Assembly: GCA_964501725.1 (NCBI GenBank)
Contig: CAZCTO010000022.1
Coordinates: forward strand, 1-31,207
DNA from: CAZCTO01 sp964501725
Lineage (GTDB): Bacteria > Bacillota > Clostridia > Saccharofermentanales > Saccharofermentanaceae
Length of the DNA stretch: 31,207 nt
Reading direction: 5' to 3'
Each line of letters begins with the position of its first letter. The first letter of the stretch is position 1. The position numbers were made by a program, and so were the translations under genes. The notes beneath the pieces were generated by a model. It was not told the origin of the DNA and did no database searches. It saw only the letters and a list, made by a program, of their open reading frames with translations. Shown here in pieces: positions 24,465-31,207 of this stretch.

Positions 24465-24494
24465 ATTATATAAACAAAGAGTACTTGTTGTCAA
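24465..24494 (-). promoter_or_regulatory. Promoter of the pot operon
   Basis: On the minus strand a perfect TTGACA (24494 to 24489), an 18-bp spacer and a perfect TATAAT (24470 to 24465). Confidence 0.8.
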
Positions 24495-24515
24495 CCTTTT
24501 TCGGGCATCAAATTA

Positions 24516-24544
24516 TTGCATTTTCCGCAACGGAGGAGTATTCT
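24516..24544 (+). promoter_or_regulatory. Possible promoter of proB
   Basis: TTGCAT (24516-24521), 17-bp spacer, TATTCT (24539-24544), 50 bp before the proB start. The -10 is weak. Confidence 0.4.
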
Positions 24545-24593
24545 TACCATTATTGAAAATCAAAGGCAATTATCAGGATGGAGCCGAACTGTG

Positions 24594-25430
24594 ATGACAG
24601 AGGAAACGAAAAACAAAAGACATGTGATTACAAACGCAAAGAGAATCGTGATCAAGGTTGGCACATCGACGATCACTTATGACAACGGGCGTATGAACTT
24701 GCGTAATATGGATCGACTGGCGCGCGCGATCTCTAACCTGATGAATCAGGGAAGACAAGTGGTGCTTGTCAGCTCCGGTGCAATCGGCGTCGGCGTCGGA
24801 TGCCTGGATCTCGACAAAAAGCCCACGCTGATGCGAGACAAACAGGCGGTGGCTTCGGTGGGTCAATGTGAGTTGATGAACGTGTACAGCCGCTGTTTTG
24901 CGGAATACAGTCATGTAGTCGGCCAGATTCTGCTCACCAAGGATGATCTCGATGAACCTCACTCACGCGAGAATATTTCGAATACCTTTGAGGCACTTCT
25001 TGAAAAGGGAATCCTTCCCGTTGTAAATGAGAACGACACGGTATCTACTGCAGAAATCATGTATAACGGTACTTTTGGCGATAATGATTCACTATCCGCT
25101 CACGTTGCGAATCTTGTGAAAGCCGATGTGCTGATTATTCTTTCGGATATTGACGGACTGTATGACAGCGACCCTAAGAGTAATGCCGCGGCAAAAAGAG
25201 TACCGATTGTCACGTGTATAGACCAAAAAATGCTTGATAGCGCGGGCGGCATCGGCAGCAAACTGGCAACGGGCGGCATGCATACCAAAATAGCGGCAAT
25301 GACGCTGGTCGTATCCGCGGGAATTGCCGGCGTAATCGCCGAAGGCTCCCAGTCTCAGATTCTTGAAGACATTCTGGACGGTGAAGATATCGGGACTTTT
25401 TTTGACCCGAACTGTACAGTTAATCTTTAA
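24594..25430 (+). CDS. proB: Glutamate 5-kinase
   Basis: The 278-residue amino-acid kinase phosphorylates glutamate in the first step of proline synthesis. It shows RIVIKVGTSTIT near the N-terminus (phosphate loop), LVSSGAIGVGVG, PVVNENDTVST, FGDNDSLSAHVA (substrate and Mg sites) and LSDIDGLYDSDP, then GGMHTKI. It is the short form without the C-terminal PUA RNA-binding domain. An upstream in-frame start at 24516 would add 26 residues not seen in the family. The ATG at 24594 has GGAG about ten bases before it. proA is not adjacent, so proline synthesis must be completed from elsewhere. It is transcribed away from the pot operon. Confidence 0.95.
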   Translation: MTEETKNKRHVITNAKRIVIKVGTSTITYDNGRMNLRNMDRLARAISNLMNQGRQVVLVSSGAIGVGVGCLDLDKKPTLMRDKQAVASVGQCELMNVYSRCFAEYSHVVGQILLTKDDLDEPHSRENISNTFEALLEKGILPVVNENDTVSTAEIMYNGTFGDNDSLSAHVANLVKADVLIILSDIDGLYDSDPKSNAAAKRVPIVTCIDQKMLDSAGGIGSKLATGGMHTKIAAMTLVVSAGIAGVIAEGSQSQILEDILDGEDIGTFFDPNCTVNL

Positions 25431-25491
25431 TCAGTTTTGAACCTTCCGGCATATTCTCGAGTACCGACCGAAGTTATCAATTGAAAAATGA

Positions 25492-25540
25492 AAGCTGCCA
25501 CTTTCGACTTTGTTACAAGTCAAAGGAGACAGCTTGTTTA
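25492..25540. terminator. Convergent hairpin terminator between proB and the PBP gene
   Basis: AAGCTG/CAGCTT (25492-25497 with 25530-25535) encloses a GACTT/AAGTC inner hairpin. T-rich sequence flanks it on both sides, so it can serve both converging genes. Confidence 0.5.
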
Positions 25541-25554
25541 TTTGCGTTAAGGAA

Positions 25555-28017
25555 TTAGGGTGTGGTGGTCGGTTCGGTGGGAGGCGGAGTGGGTGTCGGA
25601 GTCGGGGTTGGCTCAACATGGAAAGTACAGGAAGATGAAGGAGTCAGATAGTCTCCCGAGATGAAGTAGTCTGTTACGGCGGCTCCGGCTTCTTTGCAAT
25701 ATTGGGTTGCAAGCTGCCCCGAATCCTTACACACCGTCCGGTATATAACACCTTCCGGTTTTTCAAAATCCGCACCGGGCAGATTGACATGAATTCTCTG
25801 CATAACATAGTCCCAGATATTCTGGGCGCAATACTGATCGATCTTCGGAACCGCCGTCGTACGAAGGCGGTTATCATACCCGTACCAGACCGCGGCTGCG
25901 TAATAGGGGGTGTATCCGCAGAACCACTTATCGCGGATATCCTTAATGTCGACTTCGGTGGTGCCTGTCTTGCCTGCGACGGCAATGCTCTCTCCGTTCG
26001 CATTGGTAATGGTGTGTACATGTCCGGTGGCTGTTCCGCCCGTGATGACACCCTTTAAGATATCAGACATGATAAAAGCGGTTTCTTCCGAATACACTTG
26101 CACCGGGGTCGGACGAGTCTCAAGAACAACATTGCCGTCGGCATCGAGGACCTTCGTATAGGAGTATGGCTCCCGATAATCGCCTTTGTTCGGGAAAGTC
26201 GCATAGGCTGCGGCCATCTCAAGAGGTGTCATCCCTTTGTTGAAGCCGCCGATCGCTGTAGACGGATACGTTTCATTTGTCCGGTCGATACCGACCCCTT
26301 TCAGAAACCACAGTGCCGTATCAGCGCCCAAATCCGTCCAAACCTGAACGGCGATGGTGTTCCGTGAGGATGTAACTGCCTTGCGGATTGTCATAATCCC
26401 CTTGAAAGCTCCGTCGGCATTCTTAGGCCATCTCGTCCCCGGGTTCTTGGGATCCAGATAAGATTCCTTATCGTCATACATTGTTGCGGGCACAATAATA
26501 CCCACCTCAATCGCCGGTGCATAATCAATCAAAGGCTTAATCGACGAGCCCGGTTGCCGGTACGCGGAGACGGCGCGATTGGTCACCAAATTCGCATTTT
26601 TCTCTCCATAACCTCCCTGCATACCTGCAATGGCGCCGGTTTGAACGTTAATCACGACCATCCCGCCCTGAGGCTTCTCGGGAAGATCCTCCAGCGCCTC
26701 CGGATCATTCTGGAAAAGAGATTGGTTCAAAAATGCCTCATCCATCACGCTTTGCACTTCCGGTTCGAGGGTCGTATATATCTTATATCCGCGACTGTAC
26801 ACTATTTTTTTCGCAAGCTCTTCGCTGATGTTTCGATTCGTTTGAAGATCCAAAATGACCTCTGAAAGCGCATATTCAACAAAATACGAAGTGATCTTGG
26901 TAGCTGTTGTCGTTGTTGTCGTCTTGAAAATCAGCTCCGTGTTCAGTGCACTCTGGTACTCTTCATCGGTAATCATTTTCAGCTCGTGCATTTTGCCGAG
27001 TACGATACGCATCCTGCGCATCGCGTTGCGCTTACCGGATTCCCGGAGCGGGTTGTAATACGAAGGGCTTTTCGGTAGTCCGGCAAGAAAAGCACATTCC
27101 GGTAAAGTCAACTCCTTGGCGTCCTTACCGAAGTAATTGCGTGCGGCTGCCTGAACGCCGACATAGTTGTTGCCCATCGGCGCAAGATTGACATACAGGT
27201 CGAGGATCTCGTCCTTGGTCATTTCCTGCTCGAGCCACATCGCGCGGTACCATTCCTGCACCTTGCGCTGCGCGGAACGCTCATCCTGGCCGGAGACCAG
27301 TTTTACCGTTTGCTGGGTAATTGTCGAACCTCCGTGTGAGGAGGAGCCGACACTGAAAAGCGTCGAGAGCACGGCGCTGGCAATTCGCTGCACATCAATT
27401 CCGGAATGCTCTATGAATCGCTCGTCCTCAATTGCGACGATGGCCTCGTCAATATAAGTTCCCTTAATTTCGCTGAAAGAAACGTAAACTCTGTCAATAT
27501 TATCGACGCCGGTCAGGCGGGCAATCTCATTATTTTTGGAATCATAGACAAAAGATGTCTTGTTTTCGTTACTGGTACGCAAATCAGCAATGTCAACGGC
27601 TGTTGTCGTTGAAATATATCCGACAAGCATTCCGGCACCGAATCCGCCGATGATAAACGAAAGGCATAAAATCAGAACCAGGGAAACCTTGAGGACACCG
27701 TAAATGACACTCCACAGCTCACTATACCAGGAGCGGTTATGTGCGGCGTGCGTCGGTTTGCCGCGCAGTCGCATACGAAGTTCATCTGCGATTGCCGAAT
27801 GTTCAGGGAGTACCGGGTGTGTAGACCGCTGAACAGGAGCCCCCGCGCTGTTTCCGTGTTGTTGCCCGGAGGTTCTTCCTGCCGACTGCGGAGGACGACC
27901 CGGTTGTCCGGCTCGCGAAGCGACACTCGCTTTTTGTGCACCGAGATGAATATCGCCCGGCGAAACCCGCTTGGTCTGCTCGTTATCTTCTTGAGGATGT
28001 CCGTTTATATCGGTCAT
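25555..28017 (-). CDS. Class A penicillin-binding protein (bifunctional transglycosylase/transpeptidase)
   Basis: The 820-residue PBP1A-type enzyme polymerises and cross-links peptidoglycan. A long, Gln/Gly/Pro-rich cytoplasmic N-terminus (1-100) is followed by one membrane helix (about 108-137). The GT51 domain has EDERF (catalytic Glu197) and HGGSTITQQ (228-236). The transpeptidase domain has SSIK (Ser491 nucleophile), SRN (551-553) and KTGT (683-686). All catalytic motifs are intact. The C-terminus ends in a TPTPTPTPPPTEPTTTP tail, a wall-spanning or disordered extension like the lipoprotein linker at 9895. A polyThr stretch (366-371) lies between the domains. It is a single gene, convergent with proB and divergent from the RNA methyltransferase. 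Confidence 0.95.
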   Translation of the reverse strand: MTDINGHPQEDNEQTKRVSPGDIHLGAQKASVASRAGQPGRPPQSAGRTSGQQHGNSAGAPVQRSTHPVLPEHSAIADELRMRLRGKPTHAAHNRSWYSELWSVIYGVLKVSLVLILCLSFIIGGFGAGMLVGYISTTTAVDIADLRTSNENKTSFVYDSKNNEIARLTGVDNIDRVYVSFSEIKGTYIDEAIVAIEDERFIEHSGIDVQRIASAVLSTLFSVGSSSHGGSTITQQTVKLVSGQDERSAQRKVQEWYRAMWLEQEMTKDEILDLYVNLAPMGNNYVGVQAAARNYFGKDAKELTLPECAFLAGLPKSPSYYNPLRESGKRNAMRRMRIVLGKMHELKMITDEEYQSALNTELIFKTTTTTTATKITSYFVEYALSEVILDLQTNRNISEELAKKIVYSRGYKIYTTLEPEVQSVMDEAFLNQSLFQNDPEALEDLPEKPQGGMVVINVQTGAIAGMQGGYGEKNANLVTNRAVSAYRQPGSSIKPLIDYAPAIEVGIIVPATMYDDKESYLDPKNPGTRWPKNADGAFKGIMTIRKAVTSSRNTIAVQVWTDLGADTALWFLKGVGIDRTNETYPSTAIGGFNKGMTPLEMAAAYATFPNKGDYREPYSYTKVLDADGNVVLETRPTPVQVYSEETAFIMSDILKGVITGGTATGHVHTITNANGESIAVAGKTGTTEVDIKDIRDKWFCGYTPYYAAAVWYGYDNRLRTTAVPKIDQYCAQNIWDYVMQRIHVNLPGADFEKPEGVIYRTVCKDSGQLATQYCKEAGAAVTDYFISGDYLTPSSSCTFHVEPTPTPTPTPPPTEPTTTP

Positions 28018-28131
28018 AGTTCACCTGCAACGAATATTTTCAATCGCTCAGTCCTTGCGCTCCGCAAGTCTCTCTTAAGACCTGCCCCGCATGCAAAAGA
28101 CCATGATAATAATACCAATAAACTGCCTGTA

Positions 28132-28160
28132 TGGAAAGAGAACCCTGCGTCCGCTATAAT
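28132..28160 (+). promoter_or_regulatory. Promoter of the RNA methyltransferase gene
   Basis: TGGAAA (28132-28137), 17-bp spacer, perfect TATAAT (28155-28160), giving a leader of under 20 nt before the ATG at 28184. A 9-bp inverted repeat (GAACCCTGC at 28140-28148 and GCAGGGTTC at 28175-28183) flanks the -10. Confidence 0.6.
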
Positions 28161-28183
28161 GAGTAAAAAACAAGGCAGGGTTC

Positions 28184-29518
28184 ATGGGCGTACCGCAAGA
28201 CCAAATTCATCTCGCAGAAGCATTCGGACTCACGCCCGACGGAACCGGTATGGCCCGAATCCGGACACCCGGCGATCCCCTTGCGGGTCGCGTCGTTTTC
28301 TGTCCCGGGCTTCTTCCCGGCGAAACAGCGGAAGTGACGCTCTCTGCCGATCAGAAACAAGCCGAGCTCCGGCGTCTTCTCGAAAAATCGCCCGATCGCA
28401 CCGTCTCCTTCTGTCCGGTCTATGGCAAATGCGGCGGCTGTGCCTGCCAGGAGCTCACCCAGCCGGCTCTCCTTACCGAAAAAAGCCGCCACATCCGCGA
28501 CTGCCTGAACCGGATCGCAAAGCTCCCCGCGGCCACGATCGATCGCACGCTTCTCCCGATCCTCGGCGCCGCAAACCCCTTCTCCTACCGGAACCACATG
28601 CAATATCCCGCCCGATATAACGAAGCGAAGGGTGATCTCGAATTCGGTCTTTTCGCTCGCAAAACCAACGCGCTGGTCACCTTTGATAAGTGCTTTCTCG
28701 CCCATCCCGTATGCGAAGTAATCCGACACGCATCCGAGGCGTTTTTTAAGCAAGGGAAACACCTGCCGACCGATCCGCGCTCCGTCCGCGAACTCATCGT
28801 CCGCGTCGGAACCCGCACCGGGCAAGCCATGGCAATTCTTCGCACAGACTCGCCGGCTCCTACTGCCGCCCTTACCGCGTACAGACAATTCCTTCAAGCA
28901 GCCCTGACCACCGCGCAGCTGCCCTTCACTCTGCACGAAAACCACCTCACCGAAACCCTCGGCGCCAACACCTACCGCATATCGCCCCGATCCTTTTTTC
29001 AGGTTAACACCGCGCAAGCCGAAGTCCTCTACGACACCGTCCGTGAATTTCTCCTGGAAGGCACCCCGCACCCGGACCTGCTCCTCGACCTTTTCTGCGG
29101 AACCGGCAGCATTGGACTTCATGTCGCCCGGAATGTAAAGTCGCTCATCGGCATCGAGCGAAGCGCGGATGCCATCGCCGACGCACGCGAAAACGCGCGC
29201 CTCAACCACATCACAAACGCCACCTTCCACACCGCTGCCGCCGAAGACCTTGACCTCGCCGTCCTTACCTCCCAAACCCCGGACGCCGTCATCATTGACC
29301 CGCCCCGTCAGGGATGTGACAAACGCCTTCTCGCAACGCTGATTTCAAGTAGCGCTGCGAAAATCATCTACGTGTCCTGCGATCCCGCGACCCTGTCGCG
29401 TGACCTCGCGGTCCTGACTTCCGGAGGATATGAGGTTAAGGCCATAAGGCCGGTCGACATGTTTCCGTGGACAGGCCACGTTGAGACGGTAGTATTGATG
29501 TCAAGGGTAGAGAAGTGA
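28184..29518 (+). CDS. rlmD: 23S rRNA (uracil-C5)-methyltransferase, RlmD/RumA family
   Basis: The 444-residue protein has a short N-terminal TRAM-like RNA-binding domain (about 10-68, with GMARIRTPGDPLAGRVVFCPGLLPGE). A [4Fe-4S] site CPVYGKCGGC (C77, C83, C86) follows, then the SAM-binding motif LLDLFCGTGSIGL (about residues 300-312), DPPRQGCD, the catalytic-Cys motif YVSCDPATLSRDL and the closing HVETVVLMSR. It methylates uridine at C5 in rRNA, though TrmFO-independent tRNA-type targets in the same superfamily cannot be excluded. Codon third positions are strikingly C-rich compared with its neighbours, which also leaves a long open frame on the opposite strand. The ribosome binding site is AGGG close to the ATG. 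Confidence 0.93.
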   Translation: MGVPQDQIHLAEAFGLTPDGTGMARIRTPGDPLAGRVVFCPGLLPGETAEVTLSADQKQAELRRLLEKSPDRTVSFCPVYGKCGGCACQELTQPALLTEKSRHIRDCLNRIAKLPAATIDRTLLPILGAANPFSYRNHMQYPARYNEAKGDLEFGLFARKTNALVTFDKCFLAHPVCEVIRHASEAFFKQGKHLPTDPRSVRELIVRVGTRTGQAMAILRTDSPAPTAALTAYRQFLQAALTTAQLPFTLHENHLTETLGANTYRISPRSFFQVNTAQAEVLYDTVREFLLEGTPHPDLLLDLFCGTGSIGLHVARNVKSLIGIERSADAIADARENARLNHITNATFHTAAAEDLDLAVLTSQTPDAVIIDPPRQGCDKRLLATLISSSAAKIIYVSCDPATLSRDLAVLTSGGYEVKAIRPVDMFPWTGHVETVVLMSRVEK

Positions 29519-29525
29519 GTGTGAA

Positions 29526-29550
29526 AAAAGTCCATTAAATAAGGGCTTTT
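29526..29550 (+). terminator. Weak terminator after the RNA methyltransferase gene
   Basis: AAAAGTCC pairs with GGGCTTTT (one G-U) around a 9-nt loop. The T tail is only the end of the stem. Confidence 0.45.
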
Positions 29551-29640
29551 CGAGGTTTGTTCGGAAAAATCTGGTGTGTGAAAATCGCAAAAATATCGCT
29601 CCGTGGAAACAAGTCCAAAGGCATGATTTTGAACGTGACA

Positions 29641-29730
29641 GAGCGATTTAGATGTCATAGTCTGGCGAGTGGTCGATTTAGATAACATGGGTTCGCGAGT
29701 GGTCGATTTAGATGTTTTTTGAAAAAGTCG
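29641..29730. repeat. Three 30-bp spaced repeats, possible decayed insertion-sequence end
   Basis: The core CGATTTAGAT recurs at 29644, 29674 and 29704, exactly 30 bp apart. Units 1 and 2 also share the ending CGCGAGT or GGCGAGT. Unit 3 diverges after the core. Short, evenly spaced boxes of this kind are seen at the ends of some insertion sequences (IS21-type), where transposase binds. No transposase gene is present here. Confidence 0.5.
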
Positions 29731-29814
29731 AGGTTGAGAGAGCAGGATGGATGTTGAGTTAAAACAGACTTCCTTGCAGCGATAACAAGAGTTTGATTTG
29801 GAGGTTGAAACGCT

Positions 29815-30204
29815 ATGAAATTAGATGGTTTTGGGATTTTCGTAAAAGACATGGCAACGATGGTTCGCTTTTATAGGGATGTCCTGAACTTTGAAATTAA
29901 GGAAGATGAAAACACATCGAATGTGTATTTGATCAAGGACGGCACCTTGTTTTTATTATATCGGCGGACTGACTTTGAAAAGATGACAAACAGAACCTTT
30001 GGATATGCCAATGGAATGAATGGACATTATGAAATTGCTCTAAGTGTCGATAACTACGAAACGGTTGATTTGACATTTAGAGAAGTCGTATCTAAAGGAG
30101 CGACGCCTGTATTGGAGCCTACTACTGAGCCGTGGGGGCAACGCACATGTTATATCTCTGACCCAGAAGGTAACCTGATTGAAATTGGTTCATTTAATAA
30201 ATGA
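29815..30204 (+). CDS. VOC superfamily (glyoxalase/bleomycin-resistance-like) protein
   Basis: The 129-residue protein starts MKLDGFGIFVKDMATMVRFYRDVLNFEI, the usual first VOC module. HYEIALSVDN opens the second module and CYISDPEGNLIEIGSF closes it with the conserved C-terminal Glu. The position usually held by the first metal His is Phe/Gly here, so metal binding and catalysis are uncertain; some family members are binding proteins. GGAGG lies ten bases before the ATG. The gene is AT-richer than the genes to its left and follows repeat remnants, so it may belong to a transferred segment. It shares only fold-level similarity with the VOC protein at 2148. Confidence 0.85.
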   Translation: MKLDGFGIFVKDMATMVRFYRDVLNFEIKEDENTSNVYLIKDGTLFLLYRRTDFEKMTNRTFGYANGMNGHYEIALSVDNYETVDLTFREVVSKGATPVLEPTTEPWGQRTCYISDPEGNLIEIGSFNK

Positions 30205-30239
30205 AGCTTTAGCAAGAGAATAAGGAGGTGAACAGCATC

Positions 30240-30863
30240 ATGAAATATACTCTGGATTTAGAGCTTCTTTCTGTTCAAGAGTACAAAGCCCTGCTGAAAC
30301 AACAAAATTTGCTGCCAGGCCGAAGAATTCTTTTGCAGGACATTGACGAAAATTTTGCTGCGTTTGGAGGCAAGGGAATTAAAACCGTCGCACAGCTGAA
30401 AAAGAACCTTTCCACGCCAGCGAAAATGTCGGATATTGAAGCGGCGAGCGGCATATCCGAGGAATATCTGGTGATTTTGAAGCGGGAAATCGGCAGTCTG
30501 GAGCAAAAGCCCGTCCCGCTTTCAGGTTTTCCCGTCATTAATCCCTTGCTGGTTGCAAAGCTCAGCGACGCCGGTCTGAAAACATCAAAAGACTACTGGG
30601 AGTCAAAACAAGATTTTTCGGACGAACTGTTTTGTCTTTGCGACCTTGTTCGGATAAACGGCGTGGGACCCATCGCCGCAAGAGCGTTCTACGAAGCCGG
30701 ATATCAGTCGGTTTCCGACGTTGCCGCAGCGGATGCGGCGGCTATGCTGGAAAAGGTCTCCGTGGTCAACGAAGCCCAGCACTATTATAAGGCGAAGCTG
30801 GGACTAAAAGATATGCAATTTTGTATTGATTTTGCTTTATTGCTCAATAAATATGCCGTCTGA
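30240..30863 (+). CDS. Helix-hairpin-helix protein (DUF4332-like)
   Basis: The 207-residue protein has two tandem halves. Each contains helix-hairpin-helix-like stretches: FGGKGIKTVAQLKKNL with ASGISEEYLVILKREIG in the first, and RINGVGPIAARAFYEAGYQSV followed by SDVAAADAAAML in the second. This resembles the DUF4332 family, whose HhH repeats suggest nucleic-acid or protein binding, but no enzymatic motif is visible. I start at the ATG at 30240 with AAGGAGGTG upstream; a GTG at 30228 lies inside that ribosome binding site. It follows the VOC gene by 35 bp and probably shares its transcript. A strong convergent terminator follows. Confidence 0.75.
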   Translation: MKYTLDLELLSVQEYKALLKQQNLLPGRRILLQDIDENFAAFGGKGIKTVAQLKKNLSTPAKMSDIEAASGISEEYLVILKREIGSLEQKPVPLSGFPVINPLLVAKLSDAGLKTSKDYWESKQDFSDELFCLCDLVRINGVGPIAARAFYEAGYQSVSDVAAADAAAMLEKVSVVNEAQHYYKAKLGLKDMQFCIDFALLLNKYAV

Positions 30864-30883
30864 CAATCTACTAATTTTTATGT

Positions 30884-30929
30884 AAACAAGGCACCCTACG
30901 TCAAATCTCGTAGAGTGCCTCGTTTGTTT
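30884..30929. terminator. Convergent terminator between the HhH gene and the recombinase
   Basis: A long hairpin pairs AAACAA-GGCAC-CTACG with CGTAG-GTGCC-TTTGTTT around an 8-nt loop. T-rich ends lie on the plus strand and an A-rich, complementary T run on the minus strand. Confidence 0.75.
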
Positions 30930-30935
30930 CCCTGC

Positions 30936-31205
30936 CTATTCATCCACATCCACCGTCAAACCGGACTTAAATTCCACAGTGAATTTGTCCTCGTAGACGG
31001 TGACTTTTTCAATCAGCCGCCGAACCAAGGATTCGTCATATTGGACCAGGGCAATTGGCTGCTCCTTAAGAAATGAGCTCATGTCGGTGATACGTTTTTG
31101 CATTTCATCCCGGCCAAGGTTCTCGACCTGAGCCTTTTGCTTCTCCTCACGCAGGCGATAGATTTCATCGCCGACCTTCTCGTAGTCAGCCTTTGAGCTG
31201 GCGAG
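30936..31205 (-). CDS. Large serine recombinase, C-terminal fragment
   Basis: The frame enters from the right edge and ends at TAG (30936-30938), giving the last 89 residues. They contain a charged coiled-coil stretch (YEKVGDEIYRLREEKQKAQ), then DEMQKRITDMSSFLKEQP, YDESLVRRLIEKVTVYEDKF and TVEFKSGLTVDVDE. This is the characteristic C-terminus of Firmicutes serine site-specific recombinases carried by conjugative transposons and prophage-like elements. The catalytic N-terminal domain lies outside the window, so activity cannot be judged. It points to a mobile element extending to the right, with the HhH and VOC genes as possible cargo or flank. Confidence 0.85.
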   Translation of the reverse strand, partial: LASSKADYEKVGDEIYRLREEKQKAQVENLGRDEMQKRITDMSSFLKEQPIALVQYDESLVRRLIEKVTVYEDKFTVEFKSGLTVDVDE

Positions 31206-31207
31206 CT

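Noticed and set aside
25566..25625. CRISPR-like or minisatellite repeat at the PBP C-terminus
   Set aside because: It is only a codon repeat encoding a Thr-Pro tail, with no spacers.
28154..29275. Glycine-rich 373-codon frame on the minus strand opposite the methyltransferase
   Set aside because: The plus-strand frame has all RlmD motifs. The antisense frame is a by-product of C-rich third positions and is low-complexity.
29655..29852. 65-codon minus-strand frame over the 30-bp repeats
   Set aside because: Its repeated HLNRPLA-type residues simply translate the DNA repeats; no start signal.

Overview
The window looks like chromosomal DNA of an anaerobic, fermentative member of the Clostridia (Firmicutes). 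The evidence is strong AGGAGG ribosome binding sites, a trimeric [FeFe] hydrogenase operon, the str ribosomal cluster, a potABCD operon led by an XRE-cupin regulator, a class A PBP with a Thr-Pro tail, and a Firmicutes-type large serine recombinase at the right edge. Base composition is moderate, and the last 1.7 kb is visibly AT-richer. I cannot place the genus.

Left region (1-3680). The 3' part of a tRNA-Val(CAC) is followed by a bidirectional terminator. A leftward three-gene cluster ends on that terminator: a SIR2-like protein, a 52-residue single-pass membrane protein, and a CxxC/CxxC zinc-ribbon protein with two membrane helices. This SIR2 + small membrane protein + zinc-ribbon membrane protein set is the best candidate here for an undescribed, possibly defensive, system. 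To its right is a VOC (glyoxalase-like) gene whose roughly 130-nt leader has a strong promoter, a foldable domain and an intrinsic terminator before the start codon, the layout of an attenuator or riboswitch. A LacI-family regulator follows.

Energy metabolism (3680-9650). A promoter with a consensus -10 drives hydC-hydB-hydA, a NuoE/NuoF/HydA trimeric hydrogenase. HydB is unusual: the NuoF module is fused to a GltD/NfnB-like Fe-S/FAD/NADP module, so a single polypeptide may contact NAD(H), NADP(H) and the hydrogenase. HydA carries an extra C-terminal coiled-coil tail. A Thr-Pro-rich lipoprotein of unknown role follows.

Translation and pyrimidine/arginine supply (10364-18690). rpsL-rpsG-fusA-tuf form the str cluster, with an additional promoter before tuf. 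A separately promoted carB has no carA beside it.

Polyamine uptake and proline (18680-25540). A leftward operon encodes XRE-cupin regulator, potA, potB (with an extra N-terminal membrane region), potC, potD and a PH-domain membrane protein. It starts from a TTGACA/TATAAT promoter with a 19-bp inverted repeat near the transcription start. proB is divergent to it.

Right region (25555-31207). A class A penicillin-binding protein (leftward) and an RlmD/RumA-type rRNA methyltransferase (rightward) are divergent. Then come 30-bp spaced repeats that look like a decayed insertion-sequence end, a second VOC gene, a helix-hairpin-helix protein, and the 3' end of a serine recombinase running out of the window. 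This looks like the edge of an accessory or mobile segment.
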